In this document: positions 1-11,415 of the stretch, piece after piece
Layout: each line of letters begins with the position of its first letter
Numbering within the stretch: position 1 is the first letter of the stretch
Assembly (NCBI GenBank): GCA_963693315.1
Contig: OY856187.1
Span: forward strand, 117,221,166 to 117,285,165
Reading direction: 5' to 3'
DNA length: 64,000 nt
Origin: Diogma glabrata
Taxonomy: Eukaryota; Arthropoda; Insecta; Diptera; Cylindrotomidae
Position numbers and translations under genes: made by a program
The notes under the pieces: model-generated
Seen by the model: only the letters and a program-made list of their open reading frames with translations
What the model was told of the DNA's origin: nothing
Databases searched by the model: none

Positions 1-24
1 GCTTGTAAAGGTAGTTAAAAATAT

Positions 25-74
25 TTAACAAACATGTTTGTTAAAAACTGGCAATTAACAAACATGTTTGTTAA
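25..74. repeat. Two identical 20 bp palindromes in tandem
   Basis: The perfect palindrome TTAACAAACATGTTTGTTAA occurs at 25-44 and again at 55-74, exactly 30 bp apart. The 10 bp between them is not repeated further. It could be two binding sites for a dimeric protein or a remnant of a 30 bp tandem repeat; nothing else in the flank decides. Confidence 0.8.
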
Positions 75-312
75 AATAATGAAAATACAAAAAACGTGTC
101 CTTTAAATAAATTCAACAGACCATTGTTTGTTGTATTTTACCTACAACTTTTTTCAGAGTAAATACTATGAGTTCCACTGTAAAATTTTTCAAACAAATC
201 AAAACATTTATATAAATAAAAACGAATTTGTGGTCGAAAATTTGTGAGTTTGACCTCAATATTGTATTGCAACATTGTATTGCATCAATACATTTCACGC
301 CGGCTAGTTAAG

Positions 313-382
313 CTCATCTTTAAATATGAGAACAATACTCCATAAACCTTTATGGAGTATTGTTCTTATATTTAAAGATGAG
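313..382. repeat. Near-perfect hairpin, 34 bp arms
   Basis: Arms at 313-346 and 349-382 are reverse complements with one mismatch, around a 2 bp centre (CC). The short AT-rich arms and minimal loop fit a small MITE remnant or a hairpin-forming non-coding element. No target duplication is obvious. Confidence 0.8.
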
Positions 383-467
383 AACTCCCTTTGTGTACCC
401 CCTCCCGCCCTCTCCAACCTTTCAGTTTATCAACTTTTCTTGTTTCAGGTAGAATTTAAGTTCCCAC

Positions 468-663
468 ACTGAAAGAAAAAATCGGTCACTATACCACCTC
501 TTTTGTGCCAACCGAATGTTTTCTGTCACAATAACCTCAAATTCAGTTGTTGTTTCTTCAAATTTGGTTTTTGAAGAAAAGATAACCGAATTTAAGGTTA
601 TTGTGACAGAAAACATTAGGTTGGCACAAAAGAGGTTGTGGTGACCGAATTTTTTCTTTCAGT
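468..663. mobile_element. 196 bp foldback MITE with ACTGAAAG ends
   Basis: About 70 bp at each end (468-537 and 594-663) are reverse complements with few mismatches, around a ~56 bp spacer. The ends read ACTGAAAG...CTTTCAGT. They resemble the CACTGAAAAA ends of the larger element at 11416-14393, so this may be a deletion relative of a Tc1/mariner-type family. It has no coding capacity and no clear TA duplication at its flanks. Confidence 0.7.
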
Positions 664-3119
664 TCATATCAGTAACTGATTTTAATATGATTTTACTGAT
701 TTTACTCAGTTTATGATAGCGCCTCTTCGGACAGGATTTATGCGTTCATGCTTTTTGCCTTTTAAAGATAGGTGGACGAGTGTCTAGTGTAGTGTACGAT
801 CGTCGACAGAACAGTTGCAACAGTACATTGATAGAAAATAAACATAGAGTGGTGGATAAAACTGGGCGTTAGATACACCAACGTTATTTTTTCAGTATAA
901 TAATTTATTTAAAATAAATTTATTTAAAGAACCTAACAACAACTTATTTTAATAATATTTTTGACGCGTTTCGAACATAAATGTTCATTGTCAAACGTTT
1001 CAAATATTATAAATATCAAAAGAAAACATTTTTCATTCAACAAAATTTTGTTTGATACAAGCATACCCAGCAGAAAAGTTATTCATAGATACCGAAATGC
1101 ATCGATCAATCAGAAACCTGTCGCAACGAGTTTGTTTATCAAGCTGGCAAATGATTTTGAAATGTCTAATGGGATAACGTAAGTTTCACCACCTTTTTCA
1201 AGTATATAATGTTCAAGTACGCTAATGGTCCACCTTGGTGATAGATCGATGGTTAATCATTTGTTACTAAAAATTGAAAAATAAAGAGTGGTATGCGAGA
1301 GCATGCGATATTACAACGAGAATAAGTTTGCTTCGAATTTACATCATTACAGGCTTATATAGTAAACTGAAACTAAATAAATAATTTCAACTAATTTGTA
1401 TTTATGAGTTTAGTAAAGCGTTACGTTACGTTTTTATTTTTATGTGTTGCACATTCTAATACAAACCACCTAGAGTGGTAAATATCCGTTTGCAATTGGT
1501 ACATTTTTATATGGAATCTATCTAACGAAAAAGTATTTTATAAACTGAGTTAGGACATCTTTAAGGGTTTGCTTTAAAACTAAAAATAATTTATTAGAGT
1601 ATTAGGTCTAAAATTAGGCATTCCTTAGGAGCTAGGTTTGGATGCATTGGGCCATAGTCTTTACCATCGTTGAATATGGCGTCCACACATGATAGTTGTT
1701 TCATATCTTGAATTAAATATAGCTACCATTTTTGTCTTTAAATATTCGGCCGATTTGTTTAAAATAATGATGCGAGAACCCTCAATTTATATGCTATTAT
1801 ACTATGTGCGACTGCATCTACTTACCAATTTTATAATGAAAATGGCTTTTTATGAATTAGCTTCGAATTGATTTTAAAATTAAAAGCAACAACAAAAAAG
1901 AATCAATTTGTTTTTGCAATCCCGCTAGCTCAAGATAATCTCTTACAACAATCTTAAAATAATTTTTAAGAATCTCACTGGCATTCAAAACAGAACGTTT
2001 AAATATAATAAATTGAACTAATATTTCCAATTCCAAAAATTCTTCAACTTTCAATTTTATTTTTCTAAATACACCTGCATAATTGGTTCAACTTATCATA
2101 ATACCACAAGAACTCATTAATCTAAACAACAAATAACAAAATATTTACACTAACAAATCGTTATATTTTCTTACCTTCTCCTCTATCTCCTTCGTTTTAA
2201 AGTTTAAACTCTCCTCTTTAAAACCTTGCAAAATGCCAACGAACATTTTTTGTTTGAATTTTAATAAAAAATTTTATCAGTTCCTGGTTTGAACTATTTA
2301 TTATATTTTAAAAATTATTTTTTATAATTCAATCCACGAAAAGCAAAGAATAGCAGACAGAAGAACTAATATATACGTAGAAGACCAACCTCGAAAAGAA
2401 AATATAATTTTTTTTCTTTAAATGAGTGACACTAGTTACTAGCAGAATTTTATTCCACTCGTATGTAAGTTTGAAAAGGGAAAGGTATTTTTTTTCTTTT
2501 GTTTATTTCTTTAAGTTTTAGTTACAGGAAAAGTAATGGTAGCGTTTCTATGAAAGGGGAAAAAATTGTCAACTTTATTTTAAACTTTTAATTATAACCT
2601 TCAATTGCTTTGGTTAAATTTCTTTTTCGTAAATGTATGTTTCAAAAACACTGTGTGTAATAAATTGCTTAGACCTTTATGCATTTAAGACATACAGTGT
2701 GAGTGACAAAAGAAAAACAAAGTTTTATACATTTTAATAATTTTGTTTGTTCAAACTTAACAATATATAATAAATTTCACTGATAAATTAAAATAAAATC
2801 GCCAATTTCTTGTTAACTAATAGTTTTTATTTACTATATACGTATTTCGATAGCTATGCTTTCATCGACAGTAGTATATATAAAAAAATTTTATCCTTGA
2901 CAACACATTTATAAAATACTGCAAAATTCGAACGGGGGAACAACTGTATCTCCTCTTTGTGGACATAAAATGCGTGTGGGATTTAATCAACTGATGCGCT
3001 TCCATGGATATCGATTAAGTATGACAGTTTCATCAAAACCATTCCATGTAGCTAAAAGATGTGGTGTGGACATACATACAGAGAGGTCTTAAACGTAAAA
3101 ATGTGGATTTAGTGAAAAA
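664..3119. other. AT-rich non-coding stretch
   Basis: Only short open frames with no recognisable domain were seen. A strong donor-like splice motif (GTAAGT near 1179) follows an open frame at 961-1178, but that frame has no ATG near its start and no convincing acceptor upstream, so I do not call an exon. The stretch 2990-3090 has wording (gtttcatcaaaaccattcc...) typical of decayed insect interspersed repeats. Confidence 0.5.
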
Positions 3120-3460
3120 TTTTTAAAGTTGACTTCTGTCAGAAGAAAACTTAAAGTTTAAATCACTTTTGACTATAAGGATCAGTTGGAAAATTTCAAA
3201 TATTTTTACTTTTAAAATTGTGTGAAGCAATGCAATAAATCGAAAAAAAATCTGCCATAGCCCAAATTTTATTGTTTCCTTTGTTTTGCATAGCCTAAAA
3301 AAGGTGTGTCTGTTTGGTTGCGTGAGTGGATGGGTGTTTGAATGGGTGGCAAAAACGCACGCGATCTTGATAAATCTTTGGTTTTTGTCCAGGTTCACTT
3401 GAAAATGGAAGATATGAATTCATTTCAAAATTAATCAAAATGGCGGGGTCTCCTAAACAC
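3120..3460 (-). repeat. Inverted copy of the 41.9-42.2 kb repeat end
   Basis: Read on the minus strand, this segment follows the same order of motifs as 41885-42200: 'gtgttyrggagaccccgccatt', then 'catcaagatc', then a CCCA/CACA-rich tract, then 'aaaacaaarg...aaaatttggg', then 'attgcwttrcttcacacaattt'. It is therefore a dispersed, opposite-orientation copy of the right end of the family that carries the 629 bp satellite. Open frames here are repeat-derived. Confidence 0.65.
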
Positions 3461-4019
3461 ATTTAAGTGTGAACCTTCAATAATTACTGAAGACATTTTT
3501 TCGGATTCCTGAAGACAATTTAAATGTCTACCAAAACATTTCTACTGTATGTTTGTTTCTTCTTTAAACATCATATAACAAGAACTGTAATGCGAAATTA
3601 TACATTCATATCTTGTTACAACAAAGGTTCATTTAAATAAACTACGGACGATCTTAGCACAAATAATATTTTCCTTTATTATTATTCTCATACACACAAT
3701 ACAGTTTTTAATTTAAAAATCTCAGTTCTCATGTCTCACTCACGAAAATTATCGAAATACGCCCGAGTATGTCCCGACATTAAAAATGGTAGTGAATTCC
3801 TCACACATTTTTTATATATTGTAATTTGTAATGTAGCAGACGTTACTCCTTGGCGAAACACGTTTTAATAATATTTAATTTTTTCTTGTTTTTATTCCGC
3901 AAAAATTGTTTTATTTTATAAACTAATATTTATTTTAAAATAATAATAAACATATTATTAAAAATATCTCAATTAATTACTTATTAATTTTATTTAACCA
4001 TTTTAAGGAGAATTAAAAT

Positions 4020-4960
4020 AATAAAAATACGTCAGAATTAATACGTCAAATTACCAAAAAGCTGTCCGTCAAATTATAAAAACAATGAAATGAAACCGAC
4101 ACAAATACCATCTAATACCTGAAATATAAACATAAATGTGCCCATCAAATGACTAAAATTATCAAAATGTAACCGACAAAAACATCATCCAATGCCGGGT
4201 CCACACCTACAAATATTTGCGGCGAATGCGGTGCGCCGCAAATATTTACCGCGCATTCTAGGTAGTGTGGACGAATGCAGCGCACGGAAAAGACGAAAGA
4301 ATTTTTATCTCATTCAACACACACGATCCGTAGCTTGTCGGTTTTTTGACAAACATCAAAGAGATTTGCGCCGCATGCTGTTTCTGGTGTGGACGCTTTT
4401 CACAATTTAAATATTTATTTAGTAACCTGCACACTCTATATTTATGTTTTGCATTGAGTTGTTCACTTGTTTATCATGTCTGAGGTAATTATGAAGAAAA
4501 AGGGTGCTGCTTTTATTGTTTTCATTTATATTTTATTATTTTCACGATTGGCTTGAGCGAGGAGACGTAAAAATTTACGTGAATAAATATTTGTGAGATA
4601 AAATATTTTTACGGCGAAAATATTTGTGGCGCACGCGTTTGCCGCAAATATTTTTAGGTGGACCTGGCATAAAACCTGAAATATAATCATAATTGTATCC
4701 GTGAAATTACCAATAGCAACCTAAATGTAACCAACACAAATATCATCTAATATCTGAAATGTATAACCGTACCCAGCGAATTACTAAAATCATCTGAAAA
4801 GTAACTGAACTAGTAACCGTACGAAAACTGAAATGTAACACACACGATCCTCGTTTAGTAACCGTTACCGCCTATTGTTTGACCGAAATACGGTAGCAAG
4901 TCAGTTACATTACCACTTGTGCCTGATAACAGTCACCAATAACATTTCGGTCTTTTAATG
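4020..4960 (+). repeat. Degenerate tandem array, ~75-90 bp units
   Basis: Loosely repeated phrases (ccgacacaaata..atctaatacctgaaat..., aaattactaaaat...) recur about every 75-90 bp on both sides of the insertion at 4192-4670. Units are too diverged for an exact consensus by eye. The inserted element splits one unit. Confidence 0.5.
4192..4670. mobile_element. 479 bp TIR element with GGTCCAC ends
   Basis: The ends ATGCCGGGTCCACACC and its near-reverse complement GGTGGACCTGGCAT open about 30 bp of terminal inverted repeat, which continues into AAATATTTGCGGC. Internally, GTGTGGACG and GCGCCGC-type words are repeated in both directions, giving extra secondary structure. The GC-rich ends stand out from the flank. 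No transposase is encoded, so it is non-autonomous. Target duplication is unresolved, perhaps the dinucleotide AT; superfamily not assigned. Confidence 0.7.
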
Positions 4961-5084
4961 GTTACAAAAAGCGAAATTGTTTGGCGGGTATATCCGAGAC
5001 TCCTGAGATATCGCGAGAACGAGAATCACGATAAAATACAACATGAATTTTTGGGGTTATGTTGTCGTTTTCTAATTTAATAAT

Positions 5085-5402
5085 TCCTGAGGCTCTGGGT
5101 GTAAGCTACCAGGCTCGCAGATGGTGGATAGCGTAACCCCTGTTCCAATATTATTGTTTACTAACAATACGATCGCGTACAGGGTAGATCCCGAATATCA
5201 AATAAGGACCCCAAACCATACAATCTCACTTAATCCAGTGGTGTGGCAGTCGTGCCGAGGTGATCGATTGGCTGATGGTGATCTTCATCAGCCGCTAATT
5301 TTGCACAACTCAGGGCTCGGTCTCCCCTGCTGTATTGTGACTTGGTCAAGTAAGGCGGCCTGCTTGACTCGACCGTCTTTCCGACCGTTAATCTAATGCA
5401 TT
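5085..5402 (+). other. GC-rich LINE leader-like segment
   Basis: A sharp rise in GC starts with 'ggctctgggtgtaagc' and runs up to an ATG at 5403 that opens a decayed ORF1-like frame. A 91-residue open frame at 5121-5396 matches nothing I recognise. The position upstream of LINE pseudogenes and the composition suggest a retrotransposon 5' untranslated region. The start phrase resembles that of the GC-rich block at 42.79 kb. Confidence 0.4.
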
Positions 5403-7499
5403 ATGGAAAAATCGAAGAATAATTTAAAAAAAAAATAAAAACACAAACACAAACACACACAATTACCCATAACAGCACCACAACGACTAAAAAGCACAAC
5501 AAAGAACCAGAGGAACATTCTGTGTACGGTAAGACTTCCACAGTAAACTTTCCAAAATCTTGCAGCAACTCCACCTCCACTCCGGACGCTTGCGAAAATC
5601 TTCGGGTTTAATACATCTAGGGTTTAATACATCAATACATCTAGCGGTCGCTTTGCAACAACGTCTCAATTTGACACTTTGATCGAACAGATTCTTCTAC
5701 CGATCACCTCAGTCTCGCGTCACAAGGCGAGTCTTTGTATGGGTCATAATTGGGCTACCTGTGAAGGCAGTCCAAATCCTATACAATCCTATGACGACAC
5801 GACTCACCTTTAGGTCTTGAAGCATAAAAGCTTCAAGTGCACTCAGAGAAAAATCAGTTAATTTTAATTAGGATTCATTTTATAGTTATAGTTTTTACTA
5901 TTATAATTGGTCAATGGTTTTTTTCATATTAAAATAATGTTTTCATATTAAAATACTATTAATACTATTAAAATACTATTAAAATAACTAGGAATCGCCC
6001 AGTGGCCGAAATTCGGCCATTGTAAATAGAAATTGTAAATAGACCTCCCAACCAAATAGCTACAACACATTGTTTCAGAGTTTAATTAATTGTTCACAAT
6101 TGATTTTGAATTGTGAAATAAATAACTTAAACATCAAAAACAAAATAACCGAACAAAAAACTCAAAAAACAAACCTATTACATTTTTGCAATTTTTTCTG
6201 AAAAAATCGTCAAAATTCAAAAAAAGTCCAGCGGCAGGTATATATCCACTAGAAATAGGTAGATTTCGGGGTCAGACGGTTTTGTGTACAAATAAAATTA
6301 GATGTGTCAGATTAGTTTAAATAAAAAATTTAAGTAGAAACAGAATAATTCAAAAAAATTATCTAAAATTATCTATCTTCCTAAAATTAAATTATAACCA
6401 AATTAAATACATTATCCGAACTAACTTCATCAATACAATTTCGGAACAGTTTTATTTAAGTTGGTTAAATTAAAACTTTTAAGTCGGAATGACTTTTAAC
6501 CTGAAACTTTTCACTTATAACTTTAAACTTTTCACTTTTAACTTTTAATTTATGTATGCAAAATTTTCATAGAAAAAAACATAAATTATCAATTTTCAAA
6601 AGGATATCCTTCCTATAGTTTCTATTACAAACACATTTATTTTTCTGATAATTAAACGAATACCATTTACTTTATATTGTATCTAGTAAATTATATTTTT
6701 GTTTACGTTTACCATTTTAAATAAAACAATACTTTTAAAATTATTAAGTCAATAATACGTAATTTAAAAAATCGTATTAATTTTAATCTAGAGACACACC
6801 GCAGTAAATCAATGGTAATCTTATTAAAACATTAATAGGATGTTTTTTGCTGAGTGTGATAATGTCTCAAAGATTCTTTTGAAGTCGACGACAACGACGG
6901 GTCCGAACAAGATTGCATCAAACTATGCTAGTGCAGCCAAGAGAGGGCTAGTTGGAATTGTTAAATCTAAAAATAGAATGATCAGCAAGGAACAAAGCAA
7001 TTTGATCCAGCAACGCCTGTTTGAAGATATGCTGAAACAAACAGGAACTCTGCCAACCTTTGATGGGGTATCGATGAAAGAAGGAAAACTTAATTTCCGA
7101 TGTTCAAACGACTTCTCATTGAACTAGTTGATGGATGAAATTCTAGGTTGCATTCCATGCGAAGGAGCAAGGGTTTCAGCAATGAAGTTGTCTGATCTTC
7201 CTAAGATGAACCTGCCCAAAATCTGGATTCCAGGTCAAAATCAATCTCAGACGGCTTTATTGGGTGGTCTCGGACGTCAAAATGGCTTGATCAATTCCAA
7301 ATAGAGGATCCGATCGTACGGGGGAAGAAATTAACTAAGGATAAAACCTCTGTCGAAGGAAACCTCCGGTACATTCTTTTCGATGAAGATAGTGCGAAAG
7401 CAATATCTAATCGGCAAACCAAACTTTTTTCAAGTTTATTGGATCGCGCTTGAAGACATATCAGGGAATATCACTGTTATGATGGCAGGGGATAAGCTT
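5403..7499 (+). pseudogene. Decayed LINE ORF1 (DUF4780-like), interrupted
   Basis: The first part (5403-5839) starts MEKSKNNLKKK, is rich in Thr, Asn and Lys, and is frameshifted near the A-run at 5430. The second part (6857-7499) reads ...TTTTGPNKIASNYASAAKRG, then ISKEQSNLIQQRLFEDML, a short beta-rich stretch, and CSNDFSLNWLMDEILG...GARVSAMKLSDLPK. That order fits the DUF4780 family found with insect retroelements (recognised from memory, not searched). The two parts are separated by the CACTCAG-ended element at 5840-6856, as if that element had inserted into one ORF. Stops at about 7125 and later show it is dead. A neighbouring RT pseudogene on the same strand at 11.1-16.0 kb is the likely remainder of the LINE. 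Confidence 0.5.
5840..6856. mobile_element. CACTCAG-ended element, copy 1 (1017 bp)
   Basis: Starts CACTCAGAGAAAAATC and ends GCTGAGTG, so the outer 7 bp are inverted repeats. Both the first ~170 bp and the last ~370 bp recur in copy 2 (7500-7670 and about 10685-11125). There is no coding capacity. It sits inside the ORF1-like pseudogene. A possible TG duplication flanks it, but this is too short to be sure. The end sequence resembles CACTGAAAA-type Tc1/mariner ends. Confidence 0.65.
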
Positions 7500-7905
7500 C
7501 ACTCAGAGAAAAATCAGTTAATATTAATTAGAATTCATTTTATAGTTATAGTTTTTACTATTAAAATTGGTTAATGGTTTTTTTCATATTAAAATAATGT
7601 TTTTGATACTATTAAAATAATAATGTTAACATCTCATTAAATCAAAAATTTTTTCACATAGTTTTAAAAGTATGGCCTATTGTTTTAATAGGTTAAGTAT
7701 GTATGGTATATATTTTATATTTATGAGATGATCCGATTAAAATTACAAGACGCGGCTATTAATTTATCTATATAATATCCCATTATTTCAATCATGTTGA
7801 TCTTTTACCGTTTTTTCGCTATGCTATTGATTTTACAGTTGGATCAGTTTCCCTTAAATGTGCCTACATGAACAGTAACTCCCATAACACTGTGCGACAG
7901 CCCAA

Positions 7906-9971
7906 ATCCGCTGGGGTTCTGACTACCGGGAAAAGTTATATCGGTAAAAAAAAAATTATACGCGTCCTGGCGTTTCGCTTGGTCACGTCTAGGAATCGAG
8001 ATATATCGGTTTGAAGTTATTAAGTATCACATAGGGGAAATTGTCACGTTTGGGGTCTTTTTTGACATAACTCGAGAACGACTAGTCCGATTTTGCTGAA
8101 ACAAATTTAGAAATTAAGAATTACAATTCCTTAATCTACTGATAAACTATACTGAAAAAGTAACGAAAAAATAAAAAAGTAAAAAATAAAATAAATAAAA
8201 AATAAAAAAAATGAAATAGCTAAATAAATAAAATAAAAATAATAAAATAAAATGAAAAAATAATAAAAATAATAAAATAAAAATATAATAAAAATACAAA
8301 AAAAAATAAATAAAAAAATATATTGAATAAATAATAAATAAATAATAAATAAATAATAAATAAATAATAAATAAATAATAAATAAATAATAAATAAATAA
8401 TAAATAAATAATAAATAAATAATAAATAAATAATAAATAAATAATAAATAAATAATAAATAAATAATAAATAAATAATAAATAAATAATAAATAAATAAT
8501 AAATAAATAATAAATAAATAATAAATAAATAATAAATAAATAATAAATAAATAATAAATAAATAATAAATAAATAATAAATAAATAATAAATAAATAATA
8601 AATAAATAATAAATAAATAATAAATAAATAATAAATAATAAATAAATAATAAATAAATAATAAATAAATAATAAATAAATAATAAATAAATAATAAATAA
8701 ATAATAAATAAATAATAAATAAATAATAAATAAATAATAAATAAATAATAAATAAATAATAAATAAATAATAAATAAATAATAAATAAATAATAAATAAA
8801 TAATAAATAAATAATAAATAAATAATAAATAAATAATAAATAAATAATAAATAAATAATAAATAAATAATAAATAAATAATAAATAAATAATAAATAAAT
8901 AATAAATAAATAATAAATAAATAATAAATAAATAATAAATAAATAATAAATAAATAATAAATAAATAATAAATAAATAATAAATAAATAATAAATAAATA
9001 ATAAATAAATAATAAATAAATAATAAATAAATAATAAATAAATAATAAATAAATAATAAATAAATAATAAATAAATAATAAATAAATAATAAATAAATAA
9101 TAAATAAATAATACATAATAAATAAATAATAATAATAAATAATAATAATAAATAATAAATAATAATAATAATAGTAGTAAATAATAATTAATAATAATAA
9201 ACATTAATAATAAATAATAATAATAAATAAAAATAATAATAAGTAATAATAATAATAAATAATAATAATATTATAACAAGATATAATAAAAATATAAAAA
9301 TATAAAATAAAATTATAATAAAAATAATAAAATAAAATAATAATATAAAACAAATAAATAAAAATAAATAAAAGATAGCAAATAAATTATAAAAAGTAAA
9401 AAATTAAATTTAAAACAATAAATTTTGAAGTTTATTCCAGTAAAAATATTAAAAAAAATTTCTATGAAAAATCAATATTCTTGTCAAAATGAGATACCTT
9501 TACTTAATTGTGAATAAAAGCGCAACGCGTTCATCGATTTTCATGATCCATGTCTCATTTTGTGCACAGATTATGATTTTACGTCAAAGTAATAAGACTT
9601 GACACTTTTTCCCGTTTTGAATTTTTCATGATTTTTTAAAATACAAATTTTTTATTTTTTGCGCAAAAAATTATTTTTTTTTTTTCATAAATTTATTTAT
9701 AACTTCGAAACTGTTGATTGTGTAGAAAAATAGTATAATAATAGGAATTGTTATTTTTAATTTTTCTAAACTTGTTTCAGTAAAATAGGACTAGTCGTTC
9801 TCGAGTAATGTAAAAAAAAGACCCCAAACGTGACGATTTCCCCTATATGATACCTACTAACTTCAAATCGATATATCTCGACTCCTAAACGTGACCCAGC
9901 GAAACGCCGGGACACATATAACTTTTTTTTGACCGATATAACTTTTCCCGGTAGTCAGAACCCCAGCGGAT
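7906..9971. mobile_element. Foldback (FB-like) element, 2.07 kb
   Basis: Arms at 7906-8133 and 9743-9971 are reverse complements (roughly 85% by eye), starting ATCCGCTGGGGTTCTGAC and running through GTCACGT, CGAGATATATCG and CTCGAGAACGACTAGTCC. The spacer is AT-rich and dominated by the 11 bp tandem repeat at 8326-9112. Long inverted arms around simple tandem repeats are the hallmark of foldback elements such as Drosophila FB. The long open frames on the minus strand in the spacer are translations of the repeat, not genes. No target duplication found. Confidence 0.8.
8326..9112. repeat. (TAAATAAATAA)n minisatellite, ~71 copies
   Basis: An 11 bp unit TAAATAAATAA repeats almost perfectly for about 787 bp. 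The one clear phase break, near 8632, has lost a 4 bp TAAA block. Neighbouring DNA on both sides (8160-8325 and 9113-9420) is a looser mix of TAA, TAAA and TAAAA words, suggesting the array grew out of it. The unit is 2 x TAAA + TAA. Confidence 0.95.
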
Positions 9972-11415
9972 CACTGACCCCTACCATTTGTCCCACATTG
10001 TAATTAGTCATTACACTCCAAAATCCAATAAATAAAAAAAAATTTGGTTTTCAGAAAAAAATTTTTTTATTAAATGAAAGTATGTATATAATTTTAAACA
10101 TTTATTTATTTATAATTCTTAAAGATTTTCAACCAAGTACGGTAATTGACACAAAATATAATTTCTTCAACATTTATTACTAATTAAACGTTGAATTTAT
10201 ATTTTTAAAAATAAGATTGCATATTTTCGGAAAAGAGAAAATAGAAAATAACAATTGTGTTAAAACTACTGTACAATTAACCTAGGAAACTGCCTAGGAA
10301 AATACTTACATAGTATCTCCAATATTATTACGCCAAGTATATACCATTGAAATTTTAATTTAGCTTTTATCCCTAATTTTGATATTGGAAATAGCTCATT
10401 AATATCCTCATGGCTCATTAATATCCTCAGAGGAAAATTGAAAATTATATGTGTTATTGTGGTTTTCCATAATAATAATTTAAGAACTGATGATGACGGT
10501 AGTCGAAATCGGTTTTCTATAAAATATAAAGATAAAATAAAACTCAAATTGTTACTGTAAGAAGAAATATTATTAATAATAAAACAAAATATTTAAAAAT
10601 AAACATATAAAAAGTGTACTTTTAAATATTGCATTTTAATAGAAAACTGTTAGAAACTGGAGGAAAATGTATGTGCTCACTTTTAAGTCGAAATGAAGAA
10701 CTTTTAACTTTTCACTTTTTTCTTTCACTTTTAACTTTTAATTTAATTTAATTTATTTATTTCAAAACTAACATATGATTAAACAATATGTTGTGGACGG
10801 AAGGAAAGACCAAAACTGTATGCAAAATTTTCATAGAGAAAAATCATAAATTACCAAATTTTAAAATGATATCCTATAGTTTCTATTACAATCACTTTAA
10901 TTTTTCTGATAATTATAACGAAAACCTTTAAATTTATGTTGTATCTAGTAAATTATATTATTTTTAACTTTTACCCTTTTAAATAAAACAATGCTATTAA
11001 AATTATTAAATCAATAATGCCTAATTTAAAAAATCGTATTATTTTACTCTAGAGATTGTGTCTCCGCATTTAATCAATGGTAGGTAATCTTATTAAAACA
11101 TTAAAAGGATGTTTTTCGCTAAGTGCAGGCCTGGAGAAACGTAAGAATTGTATTTATCCCAAAACCAGGGAAATCAACTATTGCGGAGCGAAAAACTTCA
11201 GATCGACCAGTCTTTCCTCATACTTTCTAAAGTCTCTGGAGAGGCTGATCGACCGTTACATCAGAAATGTCTGTCTGTAGAAAACCCCGCTAAGCAATAA
11301 GTAACACGCTTATCAAGCCGAAAAGTCTACGGACGCAATCCTCTCAGAGGTCGTCTCCGATATTGAAGAGAATATCTCTAAAAAGGCTATAACTCTTGGC
11401 GCTTTTCTTGACATA

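Larger units (their letters stand above)
7500..11125. mobile_element. CACTCAG-ended element, copy 2, with nested foldback
   Basis: The left end matches 5840ff over ~120 bp and the right end (10685-11125) matches 6478-6856 closely, including 'tttcatagaraaaa' and 'ctagtaaattat'. Removing the nested foldback element (7906-9971) leaves about 1.56 kb against 1.02 kb in copy 1, so further DNA or internal difference is present. The right flank enters a LINE RT reading frame. The left flank is the ORF1-like frame, so the endonuclease part of the LINE is missing at this site. Confidence 0.6.

Noticed and set aside
961..1182. Possible coding exon ending at a GTAAGT donor
   Set aside because: No ATG at the open-frame start, stops just upstream and no convincing acceptor; composition is like the surrounding DNA.
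8131..9204. 357- and 298-codon minus-strand open frames of Leu/Phe/Ile/Tyr
   Set aside because: They are direct translations of the 11 bp TAAATAAATAA repeat, open only because the reverse-complement unit has no stop in these frames.
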